64,000 nt of DNA from Lichenibacterium minor (lineage in GTDB: Bacteria; Pseudomonadota; Alphaproteobacteria; Rhizobiales; Beijerinckiaceae). The stretch covers positions 23,916 to 87,915 of the forward strand of contig NZ_QYBB01000022.1 in assembly GCF_004137685.1 (NCBI RefSeq), in the 5' to 3' direction. A program made the position numbers and the translations under genes. Below are positions 16,964-27,200 of the stretch, one piece after another. Numbering within the stretch: position 1 is the first letter of the stretch; the number at the start of each line of letters is the position of its first letter. The notes below the pieces were generated by a model. It saw nothing but the letters and a program-made list of their open reading frames with translations, searched no databases and was not told where the DNA came from.

Positions 16964-17545
16964 ATGGCAGATACCACCTCCGCTCCGATGACGGTCGACG
17001 CGTTCCTGGCCTGGGCCTTGGAGCAGCCGGGCCGCTACGAGCTGGAGAACGGGCACCCCGTCGCCATGGCGCCCGAGCGCATGGGACACGTCCGCGCGAA
17101 GACGGCGGCGTTCAACGCCCTGGATGCGGCGCTCGCGGCGGCGCGGCTTCCATGCCAGGCGCTTCCGGACGGCGCGGCGGTGCGGATCGATGCGGCGACG
17201 CTGTACGAGCCCGACGCCCTGGTGTTCTGCGGCGCCGAGCCGCCACACGACGCCCTCGCGATCGTCGCACCCGTCATCGTGGTCGAGGTGCTGTCGCCCA
17301 GCACGGGGCGCCGCGATCACCACGAAAAGCTGCTCGGCTATTTCACGGTGCCGACCGTCCACCATTATCTCATCATCGATGCGGAGCGCCGCGTCCTGGT
17401 CCACCACGCCCGCCGCGGCGACGAGATCGCGACGCGCATCCTCCACGGCGGCGCGCTCCGCCTCGACCCGCCGGGGCTGGACCTGAGGATCGAGGACCTG
17501 TTCGGCGGGTCGTCGGAGATGGACAGAGTCGGGTCGGCGCCATGA
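16964..17545 (+). CDS. Uma2-family (DUF820) putative endonuclease
   Basis: 193 residues, restriction-endonuclease-like fold of the Uma2/DUF820 family: MTVDAFLAWALEQPGRYELE opening, YEPDALVFCG in the core and PVIVVEVLSPST, with the acidic and Glu residues of the nuclease site, followed by YFTVPTVHHYLIID. These proteins are abundant in cyanobacteria and scattered in proteobacteria and have no settled role. ATG at 16964 follows the conserved length; upstream frame is short. It overlaps the next gene by ATGA, so the two are coupled. Confidence 0.85.
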   Translation: MADTTSAPMTVDAFLAWALEQPGRYELENGHPVAMAPERMGHVRAKTAAFNALDAALAAARLPCQALPDGAAVRIDAATLYEPDALVFCGAEPPHDALAIVAPVIVVEVLSPSTGRRDHHEKLLGYFTVPTVHHYLIIDAERRVLVHHARRGDEIATRILHGGALRLDPPGLDLRIEDLFGGSSEMDRVGSAP

Positions 17546-18207
17546 CGGTCGAGGTCGCCGTCTTCAACGCCGCGAGGCTTCTGCCGCCGCCGCTGGAGGC
17601 CGAGATCCGGGCCGGCATCGACGACGCCCTCGCGGCCTTGCGGCAGCATCTCGACGTCGAGGACGCCGGCATCGTCGTGCTCCTCGCCGAGGGCGTGGAT
17701 GCCGAAACTGGGATGGGCGGCCGCGCCTATGGTCCTGACGCCTGCGAGATCCGCGTCGACGAGGCGAGCCCGGCGCTTCGGGTGGGGACGCGGGTCAACG
17801 CCGCTTCGGTCACGGTCCACGAACTCCACCACATCCTGCGGATGCGGCACGGCGTGCCCCGCAGGTTCGCCGATCTCTGCGCCGGCGACGTCATCGTGCT
17901 GGAAGGTTTGGCGACCCAGTGCCAGACCTTTCTCGGCTATCCCGATCCGTCCATCGTCAGGGGTATCACGGCCGAGCAGGTCGCCCCCCTGCTGGACAGG
18001 ATCGCTCCCATCGTCGGCGACCCGAGGGCGGCGTGGGCCTGGATCTACGATCCGAGCGGCCTTCCCGCCGAAGTCCACAAGGCGGTCTACCCCATGGGCC
18101 ATCACGTCGTCGGGCGCTATCTCGCGCGGCGTGGGCTCACCCCGCTCGAAGCCGTCGGCGTGCCGTGGCGCGAGGTGTGGGACGCCGGCCTGCCCGTCAT
18201 GGGGTGA
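17542..18207 (+). CDS. DUF2268-type putative zinc metalloprotease
   Basis: 221 residues. The zinc motif HELHH (in TVHELHHILRM, about residue 93) and the downstream LEGLA glutamate fit a gluzincin such as the DUF2268 (YjaZ-like) family; a YPMGHHVVGRYLARRG segment matches the family C-terminus. No signal peptide, so probably cytosolic. Translationally coupled to the Uma2 gene (ATGA). It converges with the C45 hydrolase gene, the two 3' ends overlapping by 11 bp. Confidence 0.75.
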   Translation: MTVEVAVFNAARLLPPPLEAEIRAGIDDALAALRQHLDVEDAGIVVLLAEGVDAETGMGGRAYGPDACEIRVDEASPALRVGTRVNAASVTVHELHHILRMRHGVPRRFADLCAGDVIVLEGLATQCQTFLGYPDPSIVRGITAEQVAPLLDRIAPIVGDPRAAWAWIYDPSGLPAEVHKAVYPMGHHVVGRYLARRGLTPLEAVGVPWREVWDAGLPVMG

Positions 18208-19159
18208 GCTCCCCGTAATCGTGGACATACGCGCCGGGCGCGAAGGCGCCGAAGGCCTGTGACCACACCTTGCCGGGCCACACGTAGTCGACCCGTCCCT
18301 CGGCCGGCCGGTACACGGCGGTGTAGACGGTCGGGAAGGCGGCGCGGCGCGAATGGAGCGGCGGCTGGAGGAAGCGCTCGACGAGGCGGGGCAGCGTCAT
18401 GCCGGGCTCGTCCAGCGCGTGCCGCGCCGCCGCGAGGCGCGCCTCGGAACTGGCCGATCCCCGCCGCTCCTGCTGGTTGGCGCAGGCGAGGTCGCGCACG
18501 ACGGCGGGAGCGCGGTCCGGCCCGAGATACACCGTGGCGTGGTCGCCCGAACGGTCGAGCAGCACCACGTTGTGCGACGCCGCGACCGGGATGCGGGCGA
18601 GCGCCGCGGCGGCCTCGTCCACGGTGCGGCAGGTTTCGAGGACGTAGCGGGCCATCAGGATGATGGCGAAGCCTTCGCCGACGGCGACCCTGCCGCCGAG
18701 CGCGACGCTGACGGCAAGCCCGTCGGCGTTCAGGCCGTCCGTGACGCCGCCCCAGGGCCGCTGCGCCTTGGCGATGACCTCGCGCCCCATCCAGGCGCTC
18801 GAAACGATGCCGGGCGACACGAGGTCGAGCGGATAATCGTAGCTGCGCACCATCGCCGGGCCGCCCGCCCCGAGCCAGAGCGCGTGGGTGCAGCCGTGCG
18901 GGGCCGCCGGCGGGCGCCAATGGCTGACGATGCGGTGCGCGCCCTCGTCGTCGCCGAGCATGGAGCAGGCTCGGTCGTAGTGCGGCAGCAGTTCCGGCAT
19001 GTGCCGCCCGAGCGCGGCCCGGCAAACCGCCGCGGAGGGCGGCGGCCCGCGTCCGTGGTCGCGGTACCAGCGCTCCGCTTCGGCGCGGCCGGCCGCGAAC
19101 TCGGCGAGCCAGGCGTCGCCGGGCCGCTCCTCGCGCCGCGCGATGAAGGTCTTCTGCAT
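18197..19159 (-). CDS. C45-family autoproteolytic acyltransferase/hydrolase
   Basis: 320 residues. HGCTHALWLG (Cys near residue 90) matches the Ntn-hydrolase nucleophile of peptidase family C45 (isopenicillin-N acyltransferase-like), followed by VRSYDYPLD, equivalent to the family RNYD motif. Family members self-cleave before that Cys and hydrolyse or transfer acyl groups on amide bonds. No signal peptide is apparent. It lies alone, with 318 bp of non-coding DNA upstream and glk beyond. Substrate unknown. Confidence 0.8.
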   Translation of the reverse strand: MQKTFIARREERPGDAWLAEFAAGRAEAERWYRDHGRGPPPSAAVCRAALGRHMPELLPHYDRACSMLGDDEGAHRIVSHWRPPAAPHGCTHALWLGAGGPAMVRSYDYPLDLVSPGIVSSAWMGREVIAKAQRPWGGVTDGLNADGLAVSVALGGRVAVGEGFAIILMARYVLETCRTVDEAAAALARIPVAASHNVVLLDRSGDHATVYLGPDRAPAVVRDLACANQQERRGSASSEARLAAARHALDEPGMTLPRLVERFLQPPLHSRRAAFPTVYTAVYRPAEGRVDYVWPGKVWSQAFGAFAPGAYVHDYGELTP

Positions 19160-19477
19160 GGTTCCACCCGATCAGCCTCGATCCGGGCCACGAGACCGCG
19201 CCGTGGCGTGGCGCGGCCCGTCGTGGCGCGGGGCAGAGCCGAGCCGCTCGTCGATGCGCCGCGCGCCGGGGTTTTCCGATGGGACGCCGAGGTCCGCCGT
19301 GCGGCCGTCCCCCATCCTGGGCGACGCGTGAGCGCGGCAGGCCAGGGCCGCCCTGGCAACGAGGACGTCTCGCCCGCAGCCGGACCGCGGGAGCGTCATG
19401 TCCCCGGCCCAGCTCGCGGCCGTGGCCCCCGGCCTGTCCTTTTCGATGGATCCGCAGGCATCGCCGGCTTGGCTTCG
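19160..19477. other. Intergenic region upstream of the C45 gene
   Basis: 318 bp between the C45 hydrolase start and the end of glucokinase, both on the minus strand. It should hold the C45 promoter and the glk transcript end. I see no convincing ORF, tRNA-like fold or strong intrinsic terminator in it. Confidence 0.4.
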
Positions 19478-20488
19478 CTAGCCTGTCCACCCTCGCGCCG
19501 CGTAATCCAGCGCGAAGCGGTCCGGGTCCGTCGCCAGCGCCGCCATGCCGCCCAGCACGGAATCGGACTGCACGATGAGCCGCGTCGGGATGCGGCAGGC
19601 GAGCCCCGCCACGGGCGCCTTTCTTTCGAAGGCGACACGGAACGCGGCCGGGTCGAGCAGGTCGACGATGCGGGGCAGGATGCCGCCCGCCAGCGTGACG
19701 CCGCCCGTGGCCTTGAGCGTCAGGGCGATGTCGCCGGCGAAGCGGGCGACGAGGCGCCAATAATGGCGCACCGTGTCGCCCTCGGGCCCGTCCGGCGCCT
19801 CCAGCGCCGTGCCGGTGATGTCGGCGGCGGTGACGCCCGGCGACGAGGGCGCGCCCCGCACCGCCAGCCGCGCCCGGTGCAGCCGCTCCAGCCCCGCGCC
19901 CGCCAGCACGGATTCCCCGGTGACGCGGCCCTGCACCTTCTCGAGCAACGGCCAGAGCGCGAAGTCCTCGTCGGTTTCGGGGCCGAAGCCCATGTGGCCG
20001 CCCTCGCTCGACAGCGGCACGAAGCGGCCGTCCGCTTCGAGCAGCGCCGCGACGCCGAGCCCGGTGCCGGGGCCGAGGATCACCTGCGTGGCGCCCTCGG
20101 GCCGGAGGTCCGGCCCGATCACCTTCACCCAGTCGGGCTTCAGCGCCGGCAGCGACAGCGCCTGCGCCTCGAAGTCGTTGAGGAGCAGCCCGCCGCCGAG
20201 GCCGAGCCGCGCCGCGATCTCGGGGCCGTCGAGCACCCAGGGCGCGTTGGTGAGCTTCAAGCGACGCCCCTCGACCGGCCCCGCCCCGCAGGCGATCACC
20301 GAGCCGAGCCGGATGCCGTGCCGCTCCACCGTGGCCGCGACGGCCTCGCCGAGGCCCGGGTAATCGCCGACGAGGAGGTGGGTCAGCGGCCGCAGCGGCT
20401 CGGCGGGGCCGTCCTGCACGGAGATCCGGCAGTTCGTGCCGCCGACGTCGCAGACCGCGATCGGGAAGGGGAACAGCAAGGCGGGCAT
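19478..20488 (-). CDS. glk: Glucokinase
   Basis: 336 residues of the bacterial Glk (ROK-unrelated) family: phosphate-1 motif AVCDVGGTNCRIS, sugar-binding LLNDFEAQALSLP, adenosine segment VILGPGTGLGVA, and SSEGGHMGFGP. Phosphorylates glucose with ATP to glucose-6-phosphate in the cytosol. ATG at 20488 precedes the conserved strand by about 11 residues; the frame extends upstream but is Arg/Pro-rich. Divergent from mdh, about 230 bp away. Confidence 0.93.
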   Translation of the reverse strand: MPALLFPFPIAVCDVGGTNCRISVQDGPAEPLRPLTHLLVGDYPGLGEAVAATVERHGIRLGSVIACGAGPVEGRRLKLTNAPWVLDGPEIAARLGLGGGLLLNDFEAQALSLPALKPDWVKVIGPDLRPEGATQVILGPGTGLGVAALLEADGRFVPLSSEGGHMGFGPETDEDFALWPLLEKVQGRVTGESVLAGAGLERLHRARLAVRGAPSSPGVTAADITGTALEAPDGPEGDTVRHYWRLVARFAGDIALTLKATGGVTLAGGILPRIVDLLDPAAFRVAFERKAPVAGLACRIPTRLIVQSDSVLGGMAALATDPDRFALDYAARGWTG

Positions 20489-20718
20489 CCTCGGGCTGGG
20501 GCGGCAGGGAGCGGGTCGGGACCGCGGGGGTGCATCGGCTCGGGCGGGAACGCAAGTCCCGCGCCGCGCGCCGGATCCGATCACAATTCAGGCATGCACG
20601 CATCCGTCGCACGCTTGCAACGCAGGGCGATTCGGGGGAAACACACGCCCGACCCTGAGTTCACCTTTATCCGGACGGCGCGGGACCGGGTTGCCTGCGC
20701 CCGACAGGAACGTTTCGC

Positions 20719-21684
20719 ATGGCACGCAAGAAGATCGCATTGGTCGGGGCCGGACAGATCGGCGGCACCCTGGCGCTGCTGGCCGGCCTGAAGGAGCTCG
20801 GCGACATCGTGCTGTTCGACATCGTCGAGGGCGTCCCCCAGGGCAAGTCTCTCGACATCGCCGAGGCTTCCCCGGTGGAAGGCTTCGACGCGCGCATGGC
20901 GGGCGCCAACGACTTCACCGGCATCGCCGGCGCCGACGTGGTGATCGTCACCGCGGGCGTGCCGCGCAAGCCCGGCATGAGCCGCGACGACCTCATCGGC
21001 ATCAACCTGAAGGTGATGGAGACGGTCGGCGCCGGCATCCGCGACAATTGCCCCGACGCCTTCGTCATCTGCATCACCAACCCGCTCGACGCCATGGTGT
21101 GGGCCCTGCAGAAGGCGTCCGGCCTGCCGCACGGCAAGGTCGTCGGCATGGCGGGCGTGCTCGATTCCGCCCGCTTCCGCTACTTCCTCGCGGAAGAGTT
21201 CGACGTGTCGGTCGAGGACGTCACCGCCTTCGTGCTCGGCGGCCACGGCGACGACATGGTGCCGCTGATCCGCTACTCGACCGTGGCCGGCATCCCGCTG
21301 CCCGACCTCATCAAGATGGGCTGGACCACCCACGAGAAGCTCGACGCCATCGTGGAGCGCACCCGCAAGGGCGGCGGCGAGATCGTCAACCTGCTGAAGA
21401 CCGGCTCGGCCTTCTACGCCCCGGCGTCCTCGGCCATCGCCATGGCGGAATCCTACCTGCGCGACAAGAAGCGCGTGCTGCCCTGCGCCGCCTACCTCGA
21501 CGGCGAATACGACGTGAAGGACATGTACGTCGGCGTGCCGGTGGTGATCGGCGAGAAGGGCGTGGAGCGCATCCTCGAGATCGAGATGTCGAAGGACGAG
21601 CGCACCATGTTCGCCAAGTCCGTGGACTCGGTGAAGACCCTCATCGAGGCCTGCAAGACGGTGAACCCCGCCTTCGCCAAGTGA
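20719..21684 (+). CDS. mdh: Malate dehydrogenase
   Basis: 321 residues, the LDH-like MDH type of alphaproteobacteria. NAD loop GAGQIGG (8-14), substrate arginines in GVPRKPGMSRDDL and LDSARFRYFL, and the catalytic His in LGGHGDDMVP. Oxidises malate to oxaloacetate with NAD in the TCA cycle. First gene of the mdh-sucCDAB operon, with an AGGAACG-like ribosome site; the promoter should lie in the 230-bp gap to glk. A perfect 9-bp hairpin follows the stop codon. Confidence 0.97.
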   Translation: MARKKIALVGAGQIGGTLALLAGLKELGDIVLFDIVEGVPQGKSLDIAEASPVEGFDARMAGANDFTGIAGADVVIVTAGVPRKPGMSRDDLIGINLKVMETVGAGIRDNCPDAFVICITNPLDAMVWALQKASGLPHGKVVGMAGVLDSARFRYFLAEEFDVSVEDVTAFVLGGHGDDMVPLIRYSTVAGIPLPDLIKMGWTTHEKLDAIVERTRKGGGEIVNLLKTGSAFYAPASSAIAMAESYLRDKKRVLPCAAYLDGEYDVKDMYVGVPVVIGEKGVERILEIEMSKDERTMFAKSVDSVKTLIEACKTVNPAFAK

Positions 21685-21720
21685 TCCGAGGCGAAGCGAT
21701 TCAGGGCGGCGCCCATTCCC

Positions 21721-21741
21721 CCGCCGGGCCAAGCCCGGCGG
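21721..21741 (+). repeat. GC-rich hairpin between mdh and sucC
   Basis: Perfect inverted repeat with 9-bp arms (CCGCCGGGC and GCCCGGCGG) and a 3-base loop, no T-run. Not an intrinsic terminator; may stabilise or process the polycistronic mRNA. Confidence 0.7.
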
Positions 21742-21798
21742 GCGGCCCGACCGGCGCCGCCCTTCAGACCGACAACGAACGACGCCAGGACATCCCCC

Positions 21799-23007
21799 AT
21801 GAACGTGCATGAATACCAGGCCAAGGCGATCCTGAAGGAGTTCGGGGTGCCGGTGTCGCGCGGGGTGCCGATCATGGCGGCCTCCGAGGCCCGCAAGGCG
21901 GCCGAGGAGCTCGGCGGCCCCGTGTGGGTGGTGAAGAGCCAGATCCACGCCGGCGGGCGCGGCAAGGGCAAGTTCAAGGAAGCCACGGCCGGCGACAAGG
22001 GCGGCGTCCGCCTCGCCAAGTCGATCGACGAGGTCGAGCAGTTTTCGAAGGAGATGCTCGGCGCCACGCTGGTGACGCTGCAGACCGGCGCCGCCGGCCG
22101 CACCGTGGGCCGCCTCTACATCGAGGACGGCGCCGCCATCGACCGCGAGCTGTACCTGTCCGCCCTGGTCGACCGCGCCACCTCGCGCGTGTCCTTCGTG
22201 GTGTCGACGGAAGGCGGCATGGACATCGAGACCGTGGCGCACGACACGCCGGAGCGCATCCACACGATCTCGGTCGACCCCGCCACGGGCGTGATGCCCC
22301 ACCACGGCCGCGCCGCCGCGGATGCGCTGAACCTCAAGGGCGACCTCGCCAAGGGCATGGCCAAGCTGCTGACCCAGCTCTACGCCGCCTTCGTGGCGAA
22401 GGACATGGACCTGCTCGAGATCAACCCGCTCATCGTCACCAAGGACGGTCAGCTGAAGGCCCTCGACGCCAAGATGAGCTTCGACGGCAACGCCATGTAC
22501 CGCCACCCGGACGTGGCGGCGCTGCGCGACGAGGCGGAAGAGGACGCCAAGGAGATCGAGGCCTCGAAGCACGACCTCAACTACATCACGCTCGACGGCA
22601 CGATCGGCTGCATGGTGAACGGCGCCGGCCTCGCCATGGCGACGATGGACATCATCAAGCTCTACGGCGAAGCGCCGGCGAACTTCCTCGACGTCGGCGG
22701 TGGCGCCACGAAGGAGAAGGTGACGGCGGCCTTCAAGATCATCACCGCCGACGAGAACGTGAAGGGCATCCTGGTCAACATCTTCGGCGGCATCATGCGC
22801 TGCGACGTCATCGCGGAAGGCGTGATCGCGGCCGTGAAGGACGTCGGCCTGCAGGTGCCGCTGGTGGTGCGGCTCGAAGGCACCAACGTGCAGCTCGGCA
22901 AGGACATCATCGCCAGGTCGGGGCTCAACGTCATCGCCGCCGACGACCTCGACGATGCCGCCCAGAAGATCGTCACCGCGGTGCGCGACGCGCGCGGCAA
23001 GGCCTGA
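21799..23007 (+). CDS. sucC: Succinyl-CoA synthetase beta subunit (ADP-forming)
   Basis: 402 residues. Starts MNVHEYQAKAILKEFGVPVS, the family opening, with an ATP-grasp domain over the first 240 residues (SQIHAGGRGKGKFKEA) and the CoA-ligase-like half ending with VNIFGGIMRCDVIAEGV, the phosphohistidine-loop power helix. With SucD it makes succinate, ATP and CoA from succinyl-CoA. Second gene of the TCA operon. Separated from sucD by an unusual repeat array. Confidence 0.97.
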   Translation: MNVHEYQAKAILKEFGVPVSRGVPIMAASEARKAAEELGGPVWVVKSQIHAGGRGKGKFKEATAGDKGGVRLAKSIDEVEQFSKEMLGATLVTLQTGAAGRTVGRLYIEDGAAIDRELYLSALVDRATSRVSFVVSTEGGMDIETVAHDTPERIHTISVDPATGVMPHHGRAAADALNLKGDLAKGMAKLLTQLYAAFVAKDMDLLEINPLIVTKDGQLKALDAKMSFDGNAMYRHPDVAALRDEAEEDAKEIEASKHDLNYITLDGTIGCMVNGAGLAMATMDIIKLYGEAPANFLDVGGGATKEKVTAAFKIITADENVKGILVNIFGGIMRCDVIAEGVIAAVKDVGLQVPLVVRLEGTNVQLGKDIIARSGLNVIAADDLDDAAQKIVTAVRDARGKA

Positions 23008-23060
23008 CGCTCCCGACCATCCCCCGCGCGGCGCCGCGGCCCAGACGGGCCCGGCGCCGT

Positions 23061-23178
23061 CCCGCATCGGGCAGGCCCGGCCTGCCCGTACCGCATCGGG
23101 GCAGGCACCGCCTGCCCGTCCCGCCTTCAGGCAGGCTCCGCCTGCCTGTCCCGCATCGAGGCAGGCTCGGCCTGCCGG
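23061..23178 (+). repeat. Four tandem 30-bp palindromic units between sucC and sucD
   Basis: Four consecutive units of 29-30 bp, starting near 23062, 23091, 23121 and 23151. Each contains GGCAGGC, a 3-4 base loop and GCCTGCC (with small variations such as AGGCAGGCTCCGCCTGCCT), joined by a spacer like CCCGCATCG. In mRNA they would form four successive small stem-loops just before the sucD ribosome site. Related motifs recur at 38735-38810. The arms vary in a compensated way in part, arguing for a structural role or a mobile palindromic repeat family. Confidence 0.9.
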
Positions 23179-23188
23179 AGTCCACCCC

Positions 23189-24076
23189 ATGTCCGTCCTG
23201 ATCGACAAGAACACCAAGGTCCTCTGCCAGGGCTTCACCGGCAAGAACGGCACCTTCCATTCCGAGCAGGCCCTGGCCTATTGCGGCACGCAGGTCGTCG
23301 GCGGCACCTCGCCCGGCAAGGGCGGCCAGACCCACATCGGCCTGCCGGTCTTCGACACGGTGGCGGAATGCAAGGCCGCCACCGGCGCCGACGCCTCCGT
23401 GATCTACGTGCCGCCGCCGGGCGCCGCCGACGCGATCCTGGAAGCCGTGGCGGCCGAGATCCCGCTCATCGTCTGCATCACCGAGGGCATCCCGGTGGCC
23501 GACATGATCAAGGTCAAGCGCGCGCTGTCGGGCTCGAAGTCCCGCCTCATCGGGCCGAACTGCCCGGGCGTGATGACGGCGGGCGAGTGCAAGATCGGCA
23601 TCATGCCGGGCTCCATCTTCAAGCCGGGCTCGGTGGGCGTCGTGTCGCGCTCGGGCACCCTCACCTACGAGGCGGTGTTCCAGACCACCGTCGAGGGCCT
23701 GGGGCAGACCACCGCGGTCGGCATCGGCGGCGACCCCGTCAAGGGCACCGAGTTCATCGACGTGCTGGAGCTGTTCCTCGCCGACCCCAAGACCGAGTCG
23801 ATCATCATGATCGGCGAGATCGGCGGCTCGGCCGAGGAGGAAGCGGCGCAGTTCCTGGCCGACGAGGCCAAGCGCGGCCGCAAGAAGCCGATGGTCGGCT
23901 TCATCGCGGGCCGCACCGCCCCCCCCGGCCGCCGCATGGGCCACGCCGGCGCCATCATCTCGGGCGGCAAAGGCGACGCAGAGAGCAAGATCGCCGCCAT
24001 GGAGGCCGCGGGCATCCGCGTGTCGCCCTCGCCGGCCCGCCTCGGAAAAACCCTCGTGGACGTCTTGAAGGGCTGA
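23189..24076 (+). CDS. sucD: Succinyl-CoA synthetase alpha subunit
   Basis: 295 residues. MSVLIDKNTKVLCQGFTGKN and the CoA-binding Rossmann fold, IGPNCPGVM, and GRRMGHAGAII with the phosphorylated His. The frame is also open upstream through the palindromic repeats into sucC, but family length and the conserved start set the ATG at 23189. The ribosome site (a GGAG inside the last repeat unit) may be influenced by that hairpin. Partner of SucC. Confidence 0.97.
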   Translation: MSVLIDKNTKVLCQGFTGKNGTFHSEQALAYCGTQVVGGTSPGKGGQTHIGLPVFDTVAECKAATGADASVIYVPPPGAADAILEAVAAEIPLIVCITEGIPVADMIKVKRALSGSKSRLIGPNCPGVMTAGECKIGIMPGSIFKPGSVGVVSRSGTLTYEAVFQTTVEGLGQTTAVGIGGDPVKGTEFIDVLELFLADPKTESIIMIGEIGGSAEEEAAQFLADEAKRGRKKPMVGFIAGRTAPPGRRMGHAGAIISGGKGDAESKIAAMEAAGIRVSPSPARLGKTLVDVLKG

Positions 24077-24084
24077 ACGGGACC

Positions 24085-24125
24085 GGGCGCGGGCAGGATG
24101 CTACCAAAAGCGCCAGCCCGCGCCC
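24085..24125 (+). repeat. Hairpin between sucD and sucA
   Basis: Perfect 10-bp arms, GGGCGCGGGC and GCCCGCGCCC, with a 21-base loop. No T-tract follows, so it is not a classical terminator; attenuation or mRNA processing between sucCD and sucAB is possible. Confidence 0.7.
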
Positions 24126-24202
24126 ATATCAGATGCAACAGCGCGACAGCTGACGCGACCATCGGGGGCCGCCGCCGGCCGCCACCCAAGGATGCCAACC
24201 TC

Positions 24203-27200
24203 ATGTCACAGCGGGACGACGAAGCCCTCCTCGGATCGAGCTTCCTGTCTGGCGCCAATGCCAGCTACCTCGAACAGCTCCAGGCCCGGTACGAGACCGA
24301 CCCCGGCAGCGTCGACCCCGAATGGCGCAGGTTCTTCGACGGGCTCGACGACCGCGGCGCGGATGCGGCGAAGAGCGTGGAGGGCGCGTCCTGGAAGCGG
24401 CCGAACTGGCCCCCGCTCGCCAACGGCGAGATGACCGCCGTGCTCGACGGCAACTGGGGCGCGGCCGAGCCCATCCTGGCCAACAAGATCAAGGCCCGCG
24501 CGGAAGCCAAGGCGCCGGACGCAAAGCCCGCCCCCGTCGAGACCAAGCCCGCCGCGGCGCCGCAGCCCGCCGCCATCTCGGACGAGGACCTGCGCCGCGC
24601 CACGCGCGACAGCCTGCGCGCCCTGATGATGATCCGCGCCTTCCGCATGCGCGGCCACCTCCACGCCAACCTCGACCCGCTGGGCCTCGAGCCCGAGCGC
24701 GAGAAGGAGGAGATCACCCCCGAAGCCTACGGCTTCACGGCGGCCGACTACGACCGGCCCATCTTCATCGACAACGTGCTCGGCCTCGAGACCGCGACGG
24801 TGCGCGAGATGCTCGACATCCTGCGCCGCACCTATTGCTCGACCATCGGCTTCGAGTTCATGCACGTCTCGGATCCGGACGAGAAGGCCTGGATGCAGCT
24901 CCGCATCGAGGGGCCGGACAAGTCCATCTCCTTCACGCGCGAAGGCAAGCGCGCCATCCTGCAGAAGCTCGTCGAGGCGGAAGGCTTCGAGAAGTTCCTC
25001 GACGTGCGCTACACCGGCACCAAGCGCTTCGGCCTCGACGGCGGCGAAGCCATGATCCCGGCGCTGGAACAGATCATCAAGCGCGGCGGCGCCCTCGGCG
25101 TGCAGGAGATCGTGCTCGGCATGGCGCATCGCGGGCGCCTCAACGTGCTCAGCCAGGTGATGGGCAAGCCGCACCGCGCCATCTTCAACGAGTTCAAGGG
25201 CGGCTCGGCCTCGCCGCAGGAGGTCGAGGGCTCGGGCGACGTCAAGTACCACCTCGGCGCCTCGTCGGACCGCGAGTTCGACGGCAACAAGGTCCACCTG
25301 TCGCTGACCGCGAACCCGTCGCACCTCGAGATCGTCGACCCCGTGGTGCTCGGCAAGGTGCGGGCCAAGCAGGACCAGCTCAACGACCAGGTCGAGCGCG
25401 AGAAGGTCATGCCGCTGCTGCTGCATGGCGACGCCGCCTTCGCGGGCCAGGGCGTGATCGCGGAATGCTTCGGCCTGTCGGGCCTGAAGGGCCACAAGAC
25501 GGGCGGCTCGATCCACTTCATCATCAACAACCAGATCGGCTTCACCACCTACCCGCGCTATTCGCGCTCCTCGCCCTACCCGTCCGACGTGGCGAAGATG
25601 ATCGAGGCGCCGATCTTCCACGTCAACGGCGACGACCCCGAGGCCGTGACCTTCGCCGCCAAGGTCGCGGTGGAGTTCCGCCAGCGCTTCCACAAGCCCG
25701 TCGTCATCGACATGTTCTGTTATCGCCGCTTCGGCCACAACGAGGGCGACGAGCCGGGCTTCACCCAGCCCCTGATGTACAAGACCATCCGCGGCCACCG
25801 CTCGACGCTGGAACTCTACGCCGAGAAGCTCGTCGCCGAGGGCACCGTCACGGCCGAGGAGGTCGAAGCGCAGAAGGCCGAGTTCCGGGCCAAGCTCGAT
25901 GCCGAGTTCGAGGCCGGCGCCTCCTACAAGCCCAACAAGGCGGACTGGCTCGACGGCCGCTGGTCGCACCTGAAGCCCGCCGGCACCCAGGAGGACGAGC
26001 TCCGCGGCCGCACCGGCGTCGAGATGGCGAAGCTGAAGGAGATCGGCGAGCGCATCACGGCGGTGCCGGAAGGCTTCCAGGTCCACAGGACCATCGGCCG
26101 CTTCCTCGACAACCGCCGCAAGATGATCGAGACCGGCGAAGGGCTCGACTGGGCCACCGGCGAAGCGCTGGCCTTCGGCTCGCTGCTCGACGAGGGCAAG
26201 CCGGTGCGCCTGTCCGGCCAGGACTCGGAGCGCGGCACCTTCACGCAGCGCCATTCCGTGCTGATCGACCAGGAAACCGAGGCCCGCTACGTCCCGCTGA
26301 ACAACATCCGCGACGGCCAGGCCAACTACGAGGTCATCAACTCGATGCTCTCGGAAGTGGCGGTGCTGGGCTTCGAATACGGCTACTCGCTGTCCGAGCC
26401 GAACGCCCTGACGATGTGGGAAGCGCAGTTCGGCGACTTCGCCAACGGCGCCCAGGTGGTGTTCGACCAGTTCGTGTCGGCCGGCGAGCGCAAGTGGCTG
26501 CGCCTGTCGGGCCTCGTCTGCCTGCTGCCGCACGGCTACGAGGGACAGGGCCCGGAGCACAGCTCCGCCCGCCTGGAGCGCTTCCTGCAGATGTGCGCCG
26601 AGGACAACATGCAGGTGGCGAACTGCACGACGCCGGCCAACTACTTCCACATCCTGCGCCGGCAGCTGAAGCGCGACATCCGCAAGCCGCTGATCCTGAT
26701 GACGCCGAAGTCGCTGCTGCGCCACAAGCGCGCCGTGTCGACGCTGGACGAGATGGCGGCGGGCTCGACCTTCCATCGCGTGCTGCGCGACGATGCCGAG
26801 CGCTTGGCGGGCGGCCCGAAGCTCGTCGAGGACGCCAAGGTCCGGCGCGTCGTGCTCTGCACCGGCAAGGTGTATTACGACCTCTTCGAGGAGCGCGAGA
26901 AGCGCGGCATCGACGACGTGTACCTGCTGCGCGTCGAGCAGCTCTATCCCTTCCCGCTGAAGACGCTGGTGGGCGAGCTGTCGCGGTTCCGCAACGCCGA
27001 GGTCGTGTGGTGCCAGGAGGAGCCCAAGAACATGGGATCCTGGAACTTCGTCGACCCCTACCTCGAATGGGTCATGGACCAGGCCAAGATGGAGCGGAAG
27101 CGCCCGCGCTACGCCGGCCGCCCGGCCGCCGCCGCCACCGCGACCGGCCTGATGTCGAAGCACCTCGCCCAGCTCAAGGCCTTCATGGACGACGCCTTCG

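Noticed and set aside
23061..23178. CRISPR-like array
   Set aside because: Units are contiguous 30-bp palindromes without unique spacers, and no cas genes are present.
20581..23253. Very long minus-strand frames opposite mdh-sucC and opposite sucA
   Set aside because: His/Val/Arg/Gly-rich shadows of codon bias in the real genes on the other strand.
22955..24076. N-terminally extended SucD
   Set aside because: The frame is open through the repeats only because of high G+C; family start and length fit ATG 23189.
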